From: Plectrocnemia conspersa
Taxonomy: Eukaryota; Arthropoda; Insecta; Trichoptera; Polycentropodidae
Assembly (NCBI GenBank): GCA_009617715.1
Contig: VTFK01000189.1
Coordinates: 434,001-498,000, forward strand
Reading direction: 5' to 3'
DNA: 64,000 bases
Shown: positions 45,616-57,480 of the stretch, piece after piece
Numbering within the stretch: position 1 is the first letter of the stretch
Layout: each line of letters opens with the position of its first letter
Notes under the pieces: model-generated
Told to the model about the DNA's origin: nothing
The model's database searches: none
What the model saw: only the letters and a program-made list of their open reading frames with translations
Translations under genes and position numbers: made by a program

Positions 45616-46729
45616 TAGAGTCTCCAATTCGAGTAATCGAGTACTCGATACTCGAGTATTTTTGTCTATTTTTCAAGTACTTGATAATCGAGTATTTTGA
45701 AAATTACTCGATTAATACTCGAAATTAAATTTTTTTTAAATATTTCAGAAACAAAAAATAACTTTAACTCGGTCCGGTAAAGGTTAACGTCTTGCTTTTA
45801 TTTGGCGTTTATGCCCGAAGTCCCGAGTTAGAGCGGTTACTATCAGGTATAATTTTTTCATAGTTCCATAGTTGCATAGTTCCGGTCGTCGGCTATGTTA
45901 GTGGGTACGACGGAGAAATTTCTTTTGTGTTTTCTGTTCGACAGTCCCGACTTATCTAATTTATGGCAATGAACAATATGAAATATCAACAAAAAATTTT
46001 TTAGGTTTTATGACTATGCAGTTGTAGCGTAAAGTGTTGTAAATTGTTTATACTGATCCCTCAGCTTAAATTATAAATCAAAACAATTGTGTGTTTTAAA
46101 GGCATTTAAAGTAAAGTTAGTTCTTTGTGAACCGTTTAGCTCTAGAGTGAAAGGGATTCACCCAAATACATCTTCGAAGGATATAGATTTAAATTCTTCG
46201 CAATAATCAGAAGGAGAAGAATATTGTATATTGTTAAGAAAAAAAATCTATTCAAGAAGAATTACAAAATACTATTTTGTCAATAGTCGAAGGAAATAAG
46301 AGAAAAGCAGAGAAGGGAATGAAAGAAGAGAACATAAAAAGAGAGTTCAAAAAATTTTATATCTATAAAAAGCGAACAGATATAAATTAGAAGCCTTATC
46401 CAACGCGTTAATGACAATAAGATCAACATCAACAGCAACGGAAAGGGTTTTTTCCATAACGGGAATAATAAAACCAAAGGTTAGCAGTAATATTAAATTC
46501 GAGACACTTTTTGCATTATTGTTTTTAAAAAGTATGTTCGTGAAGTTAAAATAATTAAAAAAATTAACATACTAAGTATTTTATTTATTTATTTATATGT
46601 GCACGAATTTGAATAATAGCTATTTTGGTACATTTGGTAAATACTCGAAAATACTCGAGTACTCGAGTATTTTAAAATTTTAATATTCGATACTCGAGTA
46701 GTTGATGATTCGAGTAATTGGAGACTCTA
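45616..46729 (+). mobile_element. deleted hAT transposon, 1.1 kb
   Basis: The left terminus TAGAGTCTCCAATT (45616-45629) is the exact reverse complement of the right terminus AATTGGAGACTCTA (46716-46729). TCAAGGAC lies directly outside both ends (45608-45615 and 46730-46737): a perfect 8-bp target site duplication, diagnostic of hAT insertion. Within about 100 bases of each end are many copies of TACTCGAG/ACTCGAGTA, likely transposase-binding subterminal repeats. The interior keeps only the 3' end of the transposase. Full hAT elements are usually 2.5 to 4 kb, so this is an internally deleted copy. The perfect duplication suggests a fairly young insertion. Confidence 0.92.
46387..46554 (+). 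pseudogene. hAT transposase C-terminal remnant
   Basis: A 55-codon reading ending at TAA 46552-46554 contains STSTATERVFSITG and then LFALLFLKS. It corresponds to the hAT C-terminal dimerisation region, where a (S/T)-ERVFS-(A/T)-G block is followed by a Leu-rich L-FLK helix. Immediately upstream (46260-46386) the frame carries Lys/Glu-rich sequence with stops and no BED finger or catalytic residues. It lies inside the inverted repeats of the hAT element and is oriented left to right. Confidence 0.8.
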
Positions 46730-46737
46730 TCAAGGAC

Positions 46738-47579
46738 TATTGATATCGTTATTTTCCGATCTATTTGTTTTAAAGCATTCTTGACATTAACGGATATACT
46801 ATGTATTTGTATAATTCTGCCATTGTAAATTTTGCAGTCTAATTTTTTTAATATCGAAATGTGGACCAACACAGATATACTATAACAAAAAACATACTTG
46901 GATATTACCAGCTAAAGCACGACTGAAATTAAAAAACGACACTAATATAAATGCATACCTGATTCTGCAATGATACAAAAAAAATTATTAACTTTTGTAT
47001 AATAAACATATTTAATATTATAAATTAATATATTAAAAACCAATTATTTACACCAAACTTTTGTAAAATTTTTTATGAATATATATGTATTTTTTTATCG
47101 CATATCTACTTAACTAGGCCTGATATTTTTAGAACAATCGATATCATATCAAAATTGTATGAATTTGGAATGTGAATATATGTACATATGTACACAGAGT
47201 TTAACTATAAAAGTTATTTAAGTGCTTCGTGTCATAGTTTAAAATAAAAAATAATCAAATAAAACTAAATAAAATAATTAGACGCATAAAGCTTACCTTT
47301 TGACATTTGTTATTCAGTTAATTTAATTAAAGAAAAACCCAAGAACCAAAATAATAACAAAGCATCTTAAGTGTAATATTTCTTAAAACTTATTTTTGAA
47401 CAAATAATATCGTTGATAATTGACCAAAGATACGTAGCTAGGACATAAATTTTATTTCGTGTTATTTAACGATTAATCTTAATGTATCTAAATTTTTATT
47501 AACGACCTTATATATGAGTATATTTTTGGCTACCAACTTCCCATCAATGCTTCATGGAAATTCAGCATATCCATTAATT
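46738..47579. other. AT-rich spacer, nothing recognised
   Basis: AT-rich. No gene or repeat seen past the target duplication. Confidence 0.45.
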
Positions 47580-47850
47580 AATAAATGGCCATCAGCGTTG
47601 AATTGTAACCGAAGCGGAAAGGGAAACTATAAATAACGCACGTGAAATTTAGATAGGGTTTAAATTTTTGTAAAAAAAAAAATTGTACGGGTTATCAAGA
47701 TGACCCGATAAATGTGAAGATAAAACGAATTTCATGATTTGAATGTGTGCCGGGATACGGTTTCGTGTCTTGTGTTAATTGAATTAATTAGTCGGTTATA
47801 TTTATGGTTGAAAAAGTTATGCACGCAAGTTGAAAATGACAGGAATTTAG
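47580..47850. other. GC-richer island 17
   Basis: A moderate island with ATGGCCATCAGCGTTG near 47585, an E-box CACGTG at 47639-47644, and TGTGCCGGGATACGG near 47746. No coding frame. Confidence 0.35.
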
Positions 47851-48400
47851 TTAAAAAAAACGGAGATTAAAGTCAATTATCCTTTTAATTTTAATCGTTT
47901 TGAATACGAATTCCATTAATTTTAACGTTAAGAAAGGTATTTTATAGATAGATAAAATATTTGATTCATAACTAACAACGAATTTATTGTCTGTTTTTTT
48001 TTTCAAAACAAAACGGAAAATAATAAGGAGCTTATTCATTATTACAAAAATGTTACGTTTAAGATAAATACATAAATAGCTCTGCTTATAAACAAAAATA
48101 CAGTTAATAAAATATACTTATAAATACAATACAGACTAAATATAAAAATAAGACTTATAAGGGATATTGATCAGAATTTCATTTATATTTTATTTTATTT
48201 ATTTGACAGTGTTAAAATACTTATTTAATTATTATATAGAAAATCACTCCAAATACAAGTTGAATAATTTGTAAAAAAAAATACTAAAAATAAAGTAAAT
48301 AATATATTAAAATACGTAATTCATAACAGCCACAATAAAAAATCTGTTAAATTAAAACAAATATGTGTCATTTCATAGATGAACAACTTAAAAGATTAGT
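47851..48400. other. AT-rich spacer, nothing recognised
   Basis: AT-rich; the minus-strand frame 47851-48039 is Lys/Ile/Phe-biased chance sequence. Confidence 0.45.
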
Positions 48401-49110
48401 TTCATTGCAGCAAATTATTATTTAGAGCTGCTGCATCAAAGATAAAAATAGCAAACATGGTTGCCAACTTTCTTAGAGAAAGCGAAGTATAAGAAGAATA
48501 ATTCATTGTCGGATTTATCGAATACGTGTCCTACATTTACAAATGGTAAAACCAACCCCAAATCGATTATGTCAAAGTTCTGCAACAAACAAACACAAAA
48601 CTTGCACTTGCACTAATTACATTCAACTCGCAAGGTAACACAGGATTTTCATTAAAAATTTCACATTTTAATAAATCCTAGTGTGCTAAAAGTTTTAACT
48701 GGTGATCGCTTGACCGAAAGAGCACATCTGGTGCATTGTCCCATTACTTGTTCCCATTTTTACGATTGCAATTTTGCCACTGGAAACATACACACACATT
48801 GACTACTTCATACGATAAATTAATTCCGCGGAATTGGGTCGCAGAGTTTGGAGCGTTAAATGTGGGCAACTGTTAAATTAATTTCCTTCCTTCTTCTCTA
48901 CGTTGTGTTTACAGTAATTAACAATTTACACGACGCGACCTGGAATTTAAGAAAATCTTAGACTACACGAGAGTTTATTATTAAGGGAATTAATGTGGAA
49001 TTGCTTATGTTATACATAATAAACGCATTGTTGGGGAGTAAAAGGCGATTGCGTGTGTGCTTATATTTGAGGCATGAAACGGCAGTTTTATGTGGTAATG
49101 AATAATAATT
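48401..49110. other. GC-richer island 18
   Basis: Composition is raised over about 700 bases, most clearly 48680-49100. No frame is open for any length. Words include AGAGCACATCTGGTGCATTG near 48719 and CCGCGGAATTGGG near 48826. Candidate noncoding element. Confidence 0.35.
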
Positions 49111-49480
49111 GGATTACTTAATATAGTCTTCATGAAACACTTTAATATATAAATTCAAGACAACAAAATGTCTGCTATAAAAAAATAAATAATCGATTTA
49201 CATGTATATGTACATTGTCAACTGTATGTTAAATATAATTTTTCAATAGATAAGATCAATAATTTTATAATATAAGTTATCTACACGACTAACTAACTAT
49301 GTAATGTACATATTTTAATATTAAGTAGTGTAATATAAATAAAATCTCTCTATACTCTGCAAGCAAGAGAATAAACTAATTTACTTCATTAGCAAGATTG
49401 GCTCTCCGTGAATATACAATTCCCATTTTATAATAAATGCATTTTATAATTAAAATAAAATGACGCTACATTTTCTAACG
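49111..49480. other. AT-rich spacer, nothing recognised
   Basis: AT-rich; no structure supported. Confidence 0.4.
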
Positions 49481-49860
49481 GATGTGAAGCGTTATTCATA
49501 TTTTATGCATATAAATACTCCAGTCTAAATTGGAATTATTCCATCTTGTCTAAAAGCCATTACTTTTATACGATTGTATAATAGTTTAATTTTTACGCTC
49601 GTTTTTAAATTAAATGGGAAGCTATACACGCCGATCGTAAAATTGGAACCGTTCGATAGATCTCGATTCGCTTTGTCGTATAATGGTAGTTTTATGCTTT
49701 TATTAGTGCCAACGGGTTTTGATACAAGATTCAAAAGGAACTCTCGTAAACAATGGATGTCGAATTGCACTGAGTATAAAGAAGCTCAGGGTTTATTGCC
49801 ACATTAATGAATCTCACTAGAACAGATGTAGACTCCCTGGTCTAAAATAAACCTACTGAA
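49481..49860. other. GC-richer island 19
   Basis: Open on both strands at once: 77 codons plus (49574-49807) and 81 codons minus (49525-49770). It contains ACACGCCGATCGTAAAATTG near 49627. Neither frame resembles a known protein. Likely noncoding, bounded on the right by the tail of the retrotransposon. Confidence 0.3.
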
Positions 49861-49939
49861 CCGGAATAAACACATGCGACAAAAATGGGTTCATTTACAA
49901 GTTTTTTTTATCCATATAATTTAAAAAAAAAAAATATTA

Positions 49940-52480
49940 CATATTTATTTTATTTTATTTTATTAATTTATTTAGCTAAATAGCTAATCTTTACATCTAA
50001 AAAATTTAGTAAACATATATAAAAAAAATATAAAAAATACATAACAGAAAGAAAAAATAAAAATATACAATAATAAAGACTTAATATTATAATTTATTTC
50101 TATATGTACGAAGAGTTTTTTTTTATTCCATTTATGAAACCCGTTATATTTTTTTGCTGTTTCAGTTTCTCTTGGAAGACTATTATATAAATTAAAACCT
50201 CCGTACATAACTCCCTAGCCGTACTCGTTTTCTTATACTTAATTATCTTTAAATTTTCTCTATTTCTAGTATTATATTTATGTACATCTTTATTTCTTAT
50301 TAAATACTTATTAAAATATTCTGGTAACATATTATTTTCTAACTTATATATAAATACTAAAACATTCATACTCAATATTTCTTGAACATTCAACCATTCT
50401 AATCTATCAATCATACTTTTACAATTAGTTAATCTATTTTTATTTAAGATTACTCTCATTGCCCTGTTTTGTAATTTTTGCAACATTTGTTTGTCTAATT
50501 TATTTAACATATTTAATAGTGTTGCGCAATAATTAAAATGAGGCAATATTATACTATTGTAAATTTTTTTTTTTTGTATTTATACCTAATATATTTCTTA
50601 ATCTAGATAATAAACCTATTTTTCTACTAATTTTTTTAATATGTAATTACAATGTTCTTTAAAATTTAATTTTGTATCAACAATTACTCCTAAATATTTT
50701 ATATTATCCACTATTTCTATACTAGAGTTATTTATTACTATTTTGGTACTATTATCTAACACATTTTTTATAATTAATAAACATACATTTAGTTTTATTC
50801 TCATTTAATTTAAGTACATTATTCTTTAACCATATTTCTAATATACTTAATTCATTATTTAAATTATTTACAATTTCTTTTAATGTTATCACCTATGCAA
50901 TACATTAATGTGTCATCCCGCAAAATAGATGAATTTTACATTTTTTCACGTTATTAACTATATCATTAATATACAAAACAAATAACAATGGTCCCAATTT
51001 AGACCCTTGTGGTACTCCATAAGACACTAATTTCTCTTCAGAATATACATTATTTATTTTAACTTTTTGTTTTCTTTTATATAAGTAATTATTAAACCAT
51101 CTTAAAACTATATTACTTATACCTATACTCTCCAATTTCTTTAACATTATTTTTCTGTCTATTGTTTCGAAGGCTCTCTTGAAATCCAAGAAAACTGCTC
51201 CAATGAATTTTTTTGTATCCTTAGCCAACAGCCAATCATTTATCACTACTTGTAATGCAGTTTTAGTGGAATGATTTTCTCTGAATCCCGATTGTTGTTC
51301 ACATATTATGTTTTGAGAAGTAATAAATTCCTTTAATTGTTTGATTACTACATCTTCTATTATTTTTTCTATACATGGTTGCATGTTGATTGGGCTCATT
51401 TCTTCAACTTTTTTACTATTTTTTATTTTAGGTATAGGTACAATAGTAGCAATCTTTAAATTTTCAGGCATTTCTCCTAAGGAGAGTGCTTTATTTATTA
51501 AATAATTTAATTTGGTTCCTATTATTTCCAATGTTTCTTTAAATATATTTATATCTAGTTCATCAGTACTAGTTCCTTTTTTTTAAATTTACATATTATG
51601 TTATGAATTTCATCTAATGATACTGATTTAAATTTACTTAATTTTACAATTATTGCTTTATTAGTATATTGTACTAAATTACTAATCCTTGGTATTGAAT
51701 TCACAATTTCTTCTATGCTCTCAATGTAATATGTATTCATTTTTTCTGCTATTATATAAGGATCTTGATATATATTTCCATTAATTTCCATTTTTATTAT
51801 GTCATTTTTCTGAGTTGGATTAATTAATTGTTTTATTGATTTCCACATCTTATTTGGATCATTTTGTATTTCATCTATCAATTTTTCATACCATTTCTTT
51901 TTAGCCATTCTTAATAATTTAACTGCCATATTTCTACATTGTGTGTATGTTTTCTATTTTTCATTAAAGACTTTATATTCTATTTGTTGTTTTTAATATT
52001 TGAAAAATTTTGTATGACTAATCTCTTTTCTTTATAGCATTTTTAACATCATCATTAAACCACGGTTTTGGGTTGTAACGATAATCCTTTTTAAAATTAT
52101 ATTGACTTTTTGTTTTACAATCTACTATATTCTTATAAATTTTGTTCCATATCATATTAACATCCATATTATCTAAATTCCAGTCTAATTTTTGTAATTC
52201 TAATCTTAATTTATTAAATTTTTTTTTTTAATTATATCAATTTTTTTTGTTTTTTAACCTTAAGTTCATTATGTTTTTCTATATAAATATATACAATAGA
52301 ATGGTCAGTTATTCTTGGAGTTGATTTTACTTTACAATAAATTCTTTTGTTGTTGGTAAATACTAAATCTATTAATGTGCTCGATCTATTATTTGTCCTT
52401 GTATTTTCTTTGACACATTGTCTTAAACCAAATATATTTGATATATTTTAACGTAATCCTTGTTTTCAGCTATGCATTTT
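49940..52480 (-). mobile_element. 5'-truncated CR1/Jockey-type LINE
   Basis: A minus-strand non-LTR retrotransposon of about 2.5 kb. Its 3' end is a short (TAAAA)n-type tail, seen on the plus strand as repeated TTTTA at 49944-49975. Reading upstream come the C-terminal domain, reverse transcriptase, linker and the C-terminal part of an apurinic-like endonuclease. Homology stops near 52480, so the endonuclease N-terminus and any ORF1 are missing, as expected from aborted target-primed reverse transcription. Protein style and simple-repeat tail fit the CR1/Jockey superfamily; the exact clade cannot be settled by eye. Flanking target duplications were not identified. Confidence 0.85.
50100..52466 (-). 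pseudogene. LINE endonuclease-reverse transcriptase pseudogene
   Basis: In reading order the blocks are: STLIDLVFTN (52355-52384) and RITDHS (near 52305), the last endonuclease motifs; KPWFND (near 52050-52066); a linker frame (51555-51929); then the reverse transcriptase frame (50905-51531). That frame holds QSGFRENHSTKTAL, FLDFKRAFETID (motif A with the first catalytic Asp) and GVPQGSKLGPLLF (motif B). Motif C should read FADD; an extra G near 50925 shifts the frame exactly there. Downstream, EIVDNIKYLGVIVD (50616-50804) and MPHFNYC with LQNRAMRVIL (50100-50546) are the usual thumb and C-terminal motifs. A further shift near 50200 moves NLYNSLPRE into another frame. The product would be inactive. 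Confidence 0.85.
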
Positions 52481-53999
52481 TTTAATGAGAATAAAATTTA
52501 TTTAGACGGGAAAATATAAGAACATTTTACGAGATAAATAGTATCAAGGATTATATTTTCGCCATCATAAAATACAATCGATTGAAATTATGCAAAATAA
52601 TAATAATTATCTAAAACTATAGACATCTATGATGCTTAAATAAAAAATATTATTACACAAATACGTGGAGGTACATGGTGATGATATATTAAAACAAATT
52701 CTTAGAATATAATCCATTAAAAATATGTTCTAGACTTACATATACTTTTTGAATGTTTTTCGTATATAAATAAAGAAAACGCCGTGAAAAGAGAAAATTG
52801 CGAATCGAAAACGCTATAGTATCTGTTCGAAGCGAAGCATCGTTTGATCTTGAAAAAATGTATAAAAATATCAAAGAGACTATAAATATGTGACATAATA
52901 CCTCCGTATTTTCTGGATGTGTTGTATGGTAAGAGAAATAATATAAAAGGAACAAAGTCCTATACACACAATACGTACAAAAGAGGCGAGAAATAAATAT
53001 TAGGGTTTTTGTCCGGAGTGTTATGAGACCGGTTATGATAAGAATGAATGACTATGAGACATTATTTATATTGATAACAGCAAATCAGGCTTTTGGATAT
53101 CGATAGAACAACACTTTATGATTGGTTGGATGTATTTCGATTAGTTATAATATATTACATATTAATACGTGAATATGGGAGTGTTACCATAAATAACTTT
53201 AGCATGTAAGCAAACTGTTAAAAAATGGCAGTGAATGTAAGTGAAAACTGTTTAATTATAACAACTCACTAAACATGAAATAATTCATATTTTATGTATG
53301 CTAAATGGATAAATATGTTGTTCTAAATTAACTGATGTACACGAACTCTTCAAATAATGTATTATATAGTAAACCGTTATATTTTAATAAACTTATTGAA
53401 TTTACATAATTAATTACTCTAGCTATCGATTTATTAAAAACATATTCAGGTGTTAAGGCGAAAAAAGGATGCTTAGATTTATTTTACAGATTTTTTTTAT
53501 TGAAATGCAGGGATAAAAATAAATAATAATTGCTAGGTGCGGAGTCCGTCAATATTCAAAATTTTTCAGAGTTTTTTAAAGAACATTGGACGGTCCACAT
53601 CGAGATGTTCATTATGAACATTAATAAAACCTCCAGCTAAGTTTATCATAACCTAAATAAAACTTGTAAAATAAAAAAAACACGTTGAGATTTCACCACA
53701 GCTTCACTTTATGTTAACGTATGTTTTAATTACTGTTTTTGTACTACTTTTTACTTGTTATTTTAAATTTAAATTAAGAATTAAGTAGATGTCATTTCTA
53801 TAGATGATTAAAATAACGGTTACAAAACAAAATACAAGCATTTCAACTTAAGTACTATAAAAGTACTATTTAAAGAGTAATAACTTTCGCATCAATCCAA
53901 TAGATACAAAGAGTTTGAATGGGTCAGAAAAAAATTTGGCCATTTTTGTATTGAACACACAATACGTTTAATATAAATATATAAGCATAGAAACAGCAC
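52481..53999. other. AT-rich spacer with weak patches
   Basis: Mostly AT-rich. A richer patch near 52750-52860 includes AACGCCGTGAAAAG and GAAGCGAAGCATCG. GATGTTCATTATGAACATTA near 53603 contains the palindrome ATGTTCAT-TATGAACAT. The 92-codon minus-strand frame (52689-52967) is not recognised. Confidence 0.35.
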
Positions 54000-54520
54000 A
54001 TGTTTCTAAAGTTATTAGGCATATAGTTTCGAGGCACATTTATCCAAGGGAGCAAACCTTCAGCAACGCGCCATAGAAGCTTTTACCGGCAGGATGCATC
54101 TGATGGCATCATCAGGAGGACAAGATGGTTCGAATTCCTGGTAGGGATTCTATCTACATAAGATGCCTTAAATAGTGCAGTTATTTATGATTTTAGTGAA
54201 ATGGCAGACTATAAATCCTGCATTTGTGGCACAACGAGGGTTTAAAAAATCAGTTGTTGTAAAGCCAAGTATAAAAAAAATTGGCGACTCAAAGTCAATT
54301 GCCCACTTCTTAGGAACAACTTAGAAACGTGTGATGTTTGTATGACGCGACGTGCCAATGATTTATAATTATAATTTATTATCTATTTTATAAAACTGTT
54401 TATAAGTGGTTCTGTTTAATACTTCTAGCTTCGCTTACGATCGCCACAAAATGTTAATTCAAAAATGTGACTTAGTGGGCGTACCCGAACGTGAGCAAAT
54501 TATTTACACCTAAGTTTATT
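54000..54520. other. intermediate-GC block, possibly old coding
   Basis: Composition rises at 54030-54330 and again at 54425-54500. One plus-strand reading near 54205-54305 includes NPAFVAQRGFKKSVVVKPS and IKKIGDSKSIAHFLGTT before a stop, with mixed, protein-like composition. It may be a decayed transposon fragment, but I cannot name it. The block also holds the hairpin CTGATG-GCAT-CATCAG near 54089-54104 and a B-box-like word, GGTTCGAATTCC (54127-54138). Confidence 0.25.
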
Positions 54521-55090
54521 AATGAATATAAAGCATAATATATTTTTACCTGTAATGTTATATTATTCTAATTGTCAACACCGTTGGCTCAAACCAAATT
54601 GCTAATGGACCGAGACTGTAATAATTATTCAAAGGTCTCTCAAGAGCGTTAGATGGTAAGTATATTATTGTTGAGTTGACAATTTTAATTCATATAAATT
54701 CACATAATAAATTTTTGTAAAAAGCTACTTTTTTATAATAAAATATGGAGCGTTTTAAGAAATGCAAATTTAAATTAATCTATTTTGAAAAAAAATATTA
54801 TCCCGATATTAGCATAAATATTCAGAAAAATATAGTATTTATCTTCTTTAATTTAAATATTATTAAAATAGGTTTAAAGTAATTGTATTTACATATATAT
54901 TGCAAAAAATAATAAAATGATAATAATTTATTGTGTTAAATGTTAAAGATTATGTTTTATATTTACACTAAAAATTGTATTGTATATTTAGCACATTAGC
55001 TGCCAAGAAAATTTTTTAAAACAGCTATTGCAAAATTCACTTTATATTACACATTATATACAATGAAAAAAATATTTTCCCGTCTGTTTA
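54521..55090. other. AT-rich spacer, nothing recognised
   Basis: AT-rich; no frame or repeat. Confidence 0.45.
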
Positions 55091-55290
55091 TTGTATACAT
55101 TAGACCATAAGACTTGAAAAAGTGACCGATAGAGGAAACGCATATTTTTTTCGTAAACACTGCCGGTCAGTGTTGCACACCATGGCGCAACGTCATTGGT
55201 ATCTGCCAGACGCCGATTAACACTACGGCAATAAACGCGTTAAAAAATACCAGGTATCAGTTTCTCATCTTCCTGGAATTTGTGAGATTT
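55091..55290. other. GC-richer island 20 with twin hairpins
   Basis: Two overlapping hairpins sit side by side. AACACTG-CCGGT-CAGTGTT (55156-55174) has perfect 7-bp arms. GTTGC...GCAAC (55172-55191) brackets ACACCATGGC. Beyond them TTAACACTACGGCAATAAAC repeats the AACACT word. No coding frame. Candidate regulatory or transposon-terminal structure. Confidence 0.35.
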
Positions 55291-55734
55291 CGTTATAAGT
55301 AAAAGTATCATAAGTTTATGTAAAAATATTTATATCTATAATTATTAGATACAAGCATGAAATATAATTTAAACTGCTTGCTCTATACTGAGTTTTAAAA
55401 ACGAATAATAGTAAAAGAAATACTTAGTAAAAATCAAGAAAAACGTACATCAATCGAGCCCGATGTCGTATCTATAATAATACACCGATTTAAAAGATAG
55501 AATATATTTTATAAAAAAAATGTTCTTTATTACATAAACTTGACAAAAAGTTAAAATATTTATTAAAATATAATAAAATATGTCATTGATGTATCGATCA
55601 TACTCTAACCATAACTCTTTGTTTAACTGATTTAAATATTTAATTTCAAGATGCTTTGAAGAGAGCTTTGGTATATTTTTACTAAGGCAAGTCTTTCTCC
55701 GTTAGTATGTTCTAATTAAGGGTTGATTCCGCCT
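55291..55734. other. AT-rich spacer, nothing recognised
   Basis: AT-rich; no structure supported. Confidence 0.45.
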
Positions 55735-56215
55735 AACGAGGTTAAATTACAGGGTGATTCATATGAAACATACCCCCGACGTAGTGAATACGGAATCGGA
55801 TGATTCTGCACATCTGAATAATCCACGAGAGGCAAAATGACGTGCCTCCCCCGCTGTGTACAGGTCGAAAACACCAAATGAATAATAATGTGTCGGGAAA
55901 ATTGTAAGGAATTTCAATGCGGGACAGTGTCATGTGAAAATCCAAGCGGGACTCATCGGGACGCAGAAATCGCATCAGACCACAGCCTCCGATTCTCGAT
56001 GCAATTATGCAAATCGAAAAACGCGATATGCAAATTTCGAGTGTGTTTTGCGGTTAAATGTTGAAAAAATATCAACGCTACCAGATTCGTTAAATTTATG
56101 TGCTTGAATGAATTTATGTAAATTAGTAATGAATTTAATATATTCGTATAATATATGCATATTAACGGTGTACGTTTCTGCGTGCACGTACTCATTCCTA
56201 TGACTTTAAATTAAA
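55735..56215. other. GC-richer island 21 (candidate enhancer)
   Basis: A strong island. Two exact octamers, ATGCAAAT (56007-56014 and 56028-56035), lie 21 bases apart, two helical turns, in the same orientation. Nearby are GACCACA near 55978 and TGCGGTT near 56049, matching Runt-type sites on opposite strands. Together these suggest a POU/Runt-type regulatory element. Three minus-strand frames of 60 to 80 codons overlap it (55742-56195) and match nothing known. The left edge ACAGGGTGATTCATATGAAA resembles some insect repeat ends, so a transposon origin is an alternative. Confidence 0.4.
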
Positions 56216-57480
56216 TTAGGACACGAGATTATATTTTATTTTATTTACGGCACCTACAAATTATATTTTTTATTAAATTAAAAATACACATGAATATCTG
56301 GGTAGCATTGGGTAACGCTTGTGATTTTTTTATGAATTTCAGACATTCGGGTGTAATAAATAAAAATATATATAAATTTAATTATTATTACAATTAAATA
56401 ATAATCACTTATTCTTCAGACAATTTTACTGTTACAAGTAATATTTATTTCTTTAAGGTAAAAAAACTCTTATCACACACTTTTCTCTATTAAGTCAGTC
56501 CATAGCACTAAGATTGACACCTGTCGTCATCCATTGTCATAGAAATGTCATAATGACACTTTAAAAAAACATAGCTATCGGAAATACGCTCAACTCGATC
56601 TTCAGAGGAACGGTTAGTGGCAACAATATATTACAGAATTACTTATATTCATTAAGTTCTTTAAACTTGGAGAATGTTTTTGACTACAATATTTGACTTA
56701 TGTGTTATTTAACCTAAATAATAGAAAGTGAAGGTTGTATTTTTTTTTTATAATAACGATAACGATTACAAAACCATATACAATCAGTGTTTATCGCGTG
56801 GCAAGAAAAAAAAAAACTTTTATTATGAAAAAATTTCCAATTACATATATATTTCTCGATCTCTCAGATCTCAACCCCCAAAAAAACAGAAAACTTTAGC
56901 CCGCCTTTTCCAAACTTTATGACTTTGCCTTTTGTTCTATTTTACGACACTTACACACCCCTTTTGTGCCTTTGTTCTCTGCTTTAAGTCGTGAAAATTC
57001 GTATTGGATTCGTTTAAAGATCAAGAAAATGGTTGACGATCTTCTGATAATTGACTTAAAAATAAATTATAAAAAATTGCATTGTGTTCGTATAAAACAC
57101 ATAAAACATAATATTAAGTTTAAATTTTATGGAATAGATTTTTTAATATATAAATAAAAAAAATTGGCTTAAAAATGTATATATATCACCACATTATAAA
57201 ATTATATGTTAATTGAATTTATTTATTAAAATAAAATATATATACTGTTTAACTAAAATTAGATTCCATTTTAAACCAAAAATGTTTATTTGAAACGCCA
57301 TCACTAGATTATGTCACGTTGTGTTATTAAATTTTCGTTACTTGAACATTAAATTTATTTTAGTCTCAACGTTCGTCCTTTGATATTTATAAAACACCCT
57401 TTGATATTTATAACATAATATAATTATATAATATTTAATCTCACAAGGTTGTGAGAGTGTATGGAAACAATTTTAAAATA
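56216..57480. other. AT-rich spacer with small patch
   Basis: Mostly AT-rich. A patch at 56505-56625 has repeated GTCAT/ATGAC words (CTGTCGTCATCCATTGTCAT, then ATGTCATAATGACAC). AT-biased frames at 56728-56922 and 56966-57157 are not genes. Confidence 0.4.
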
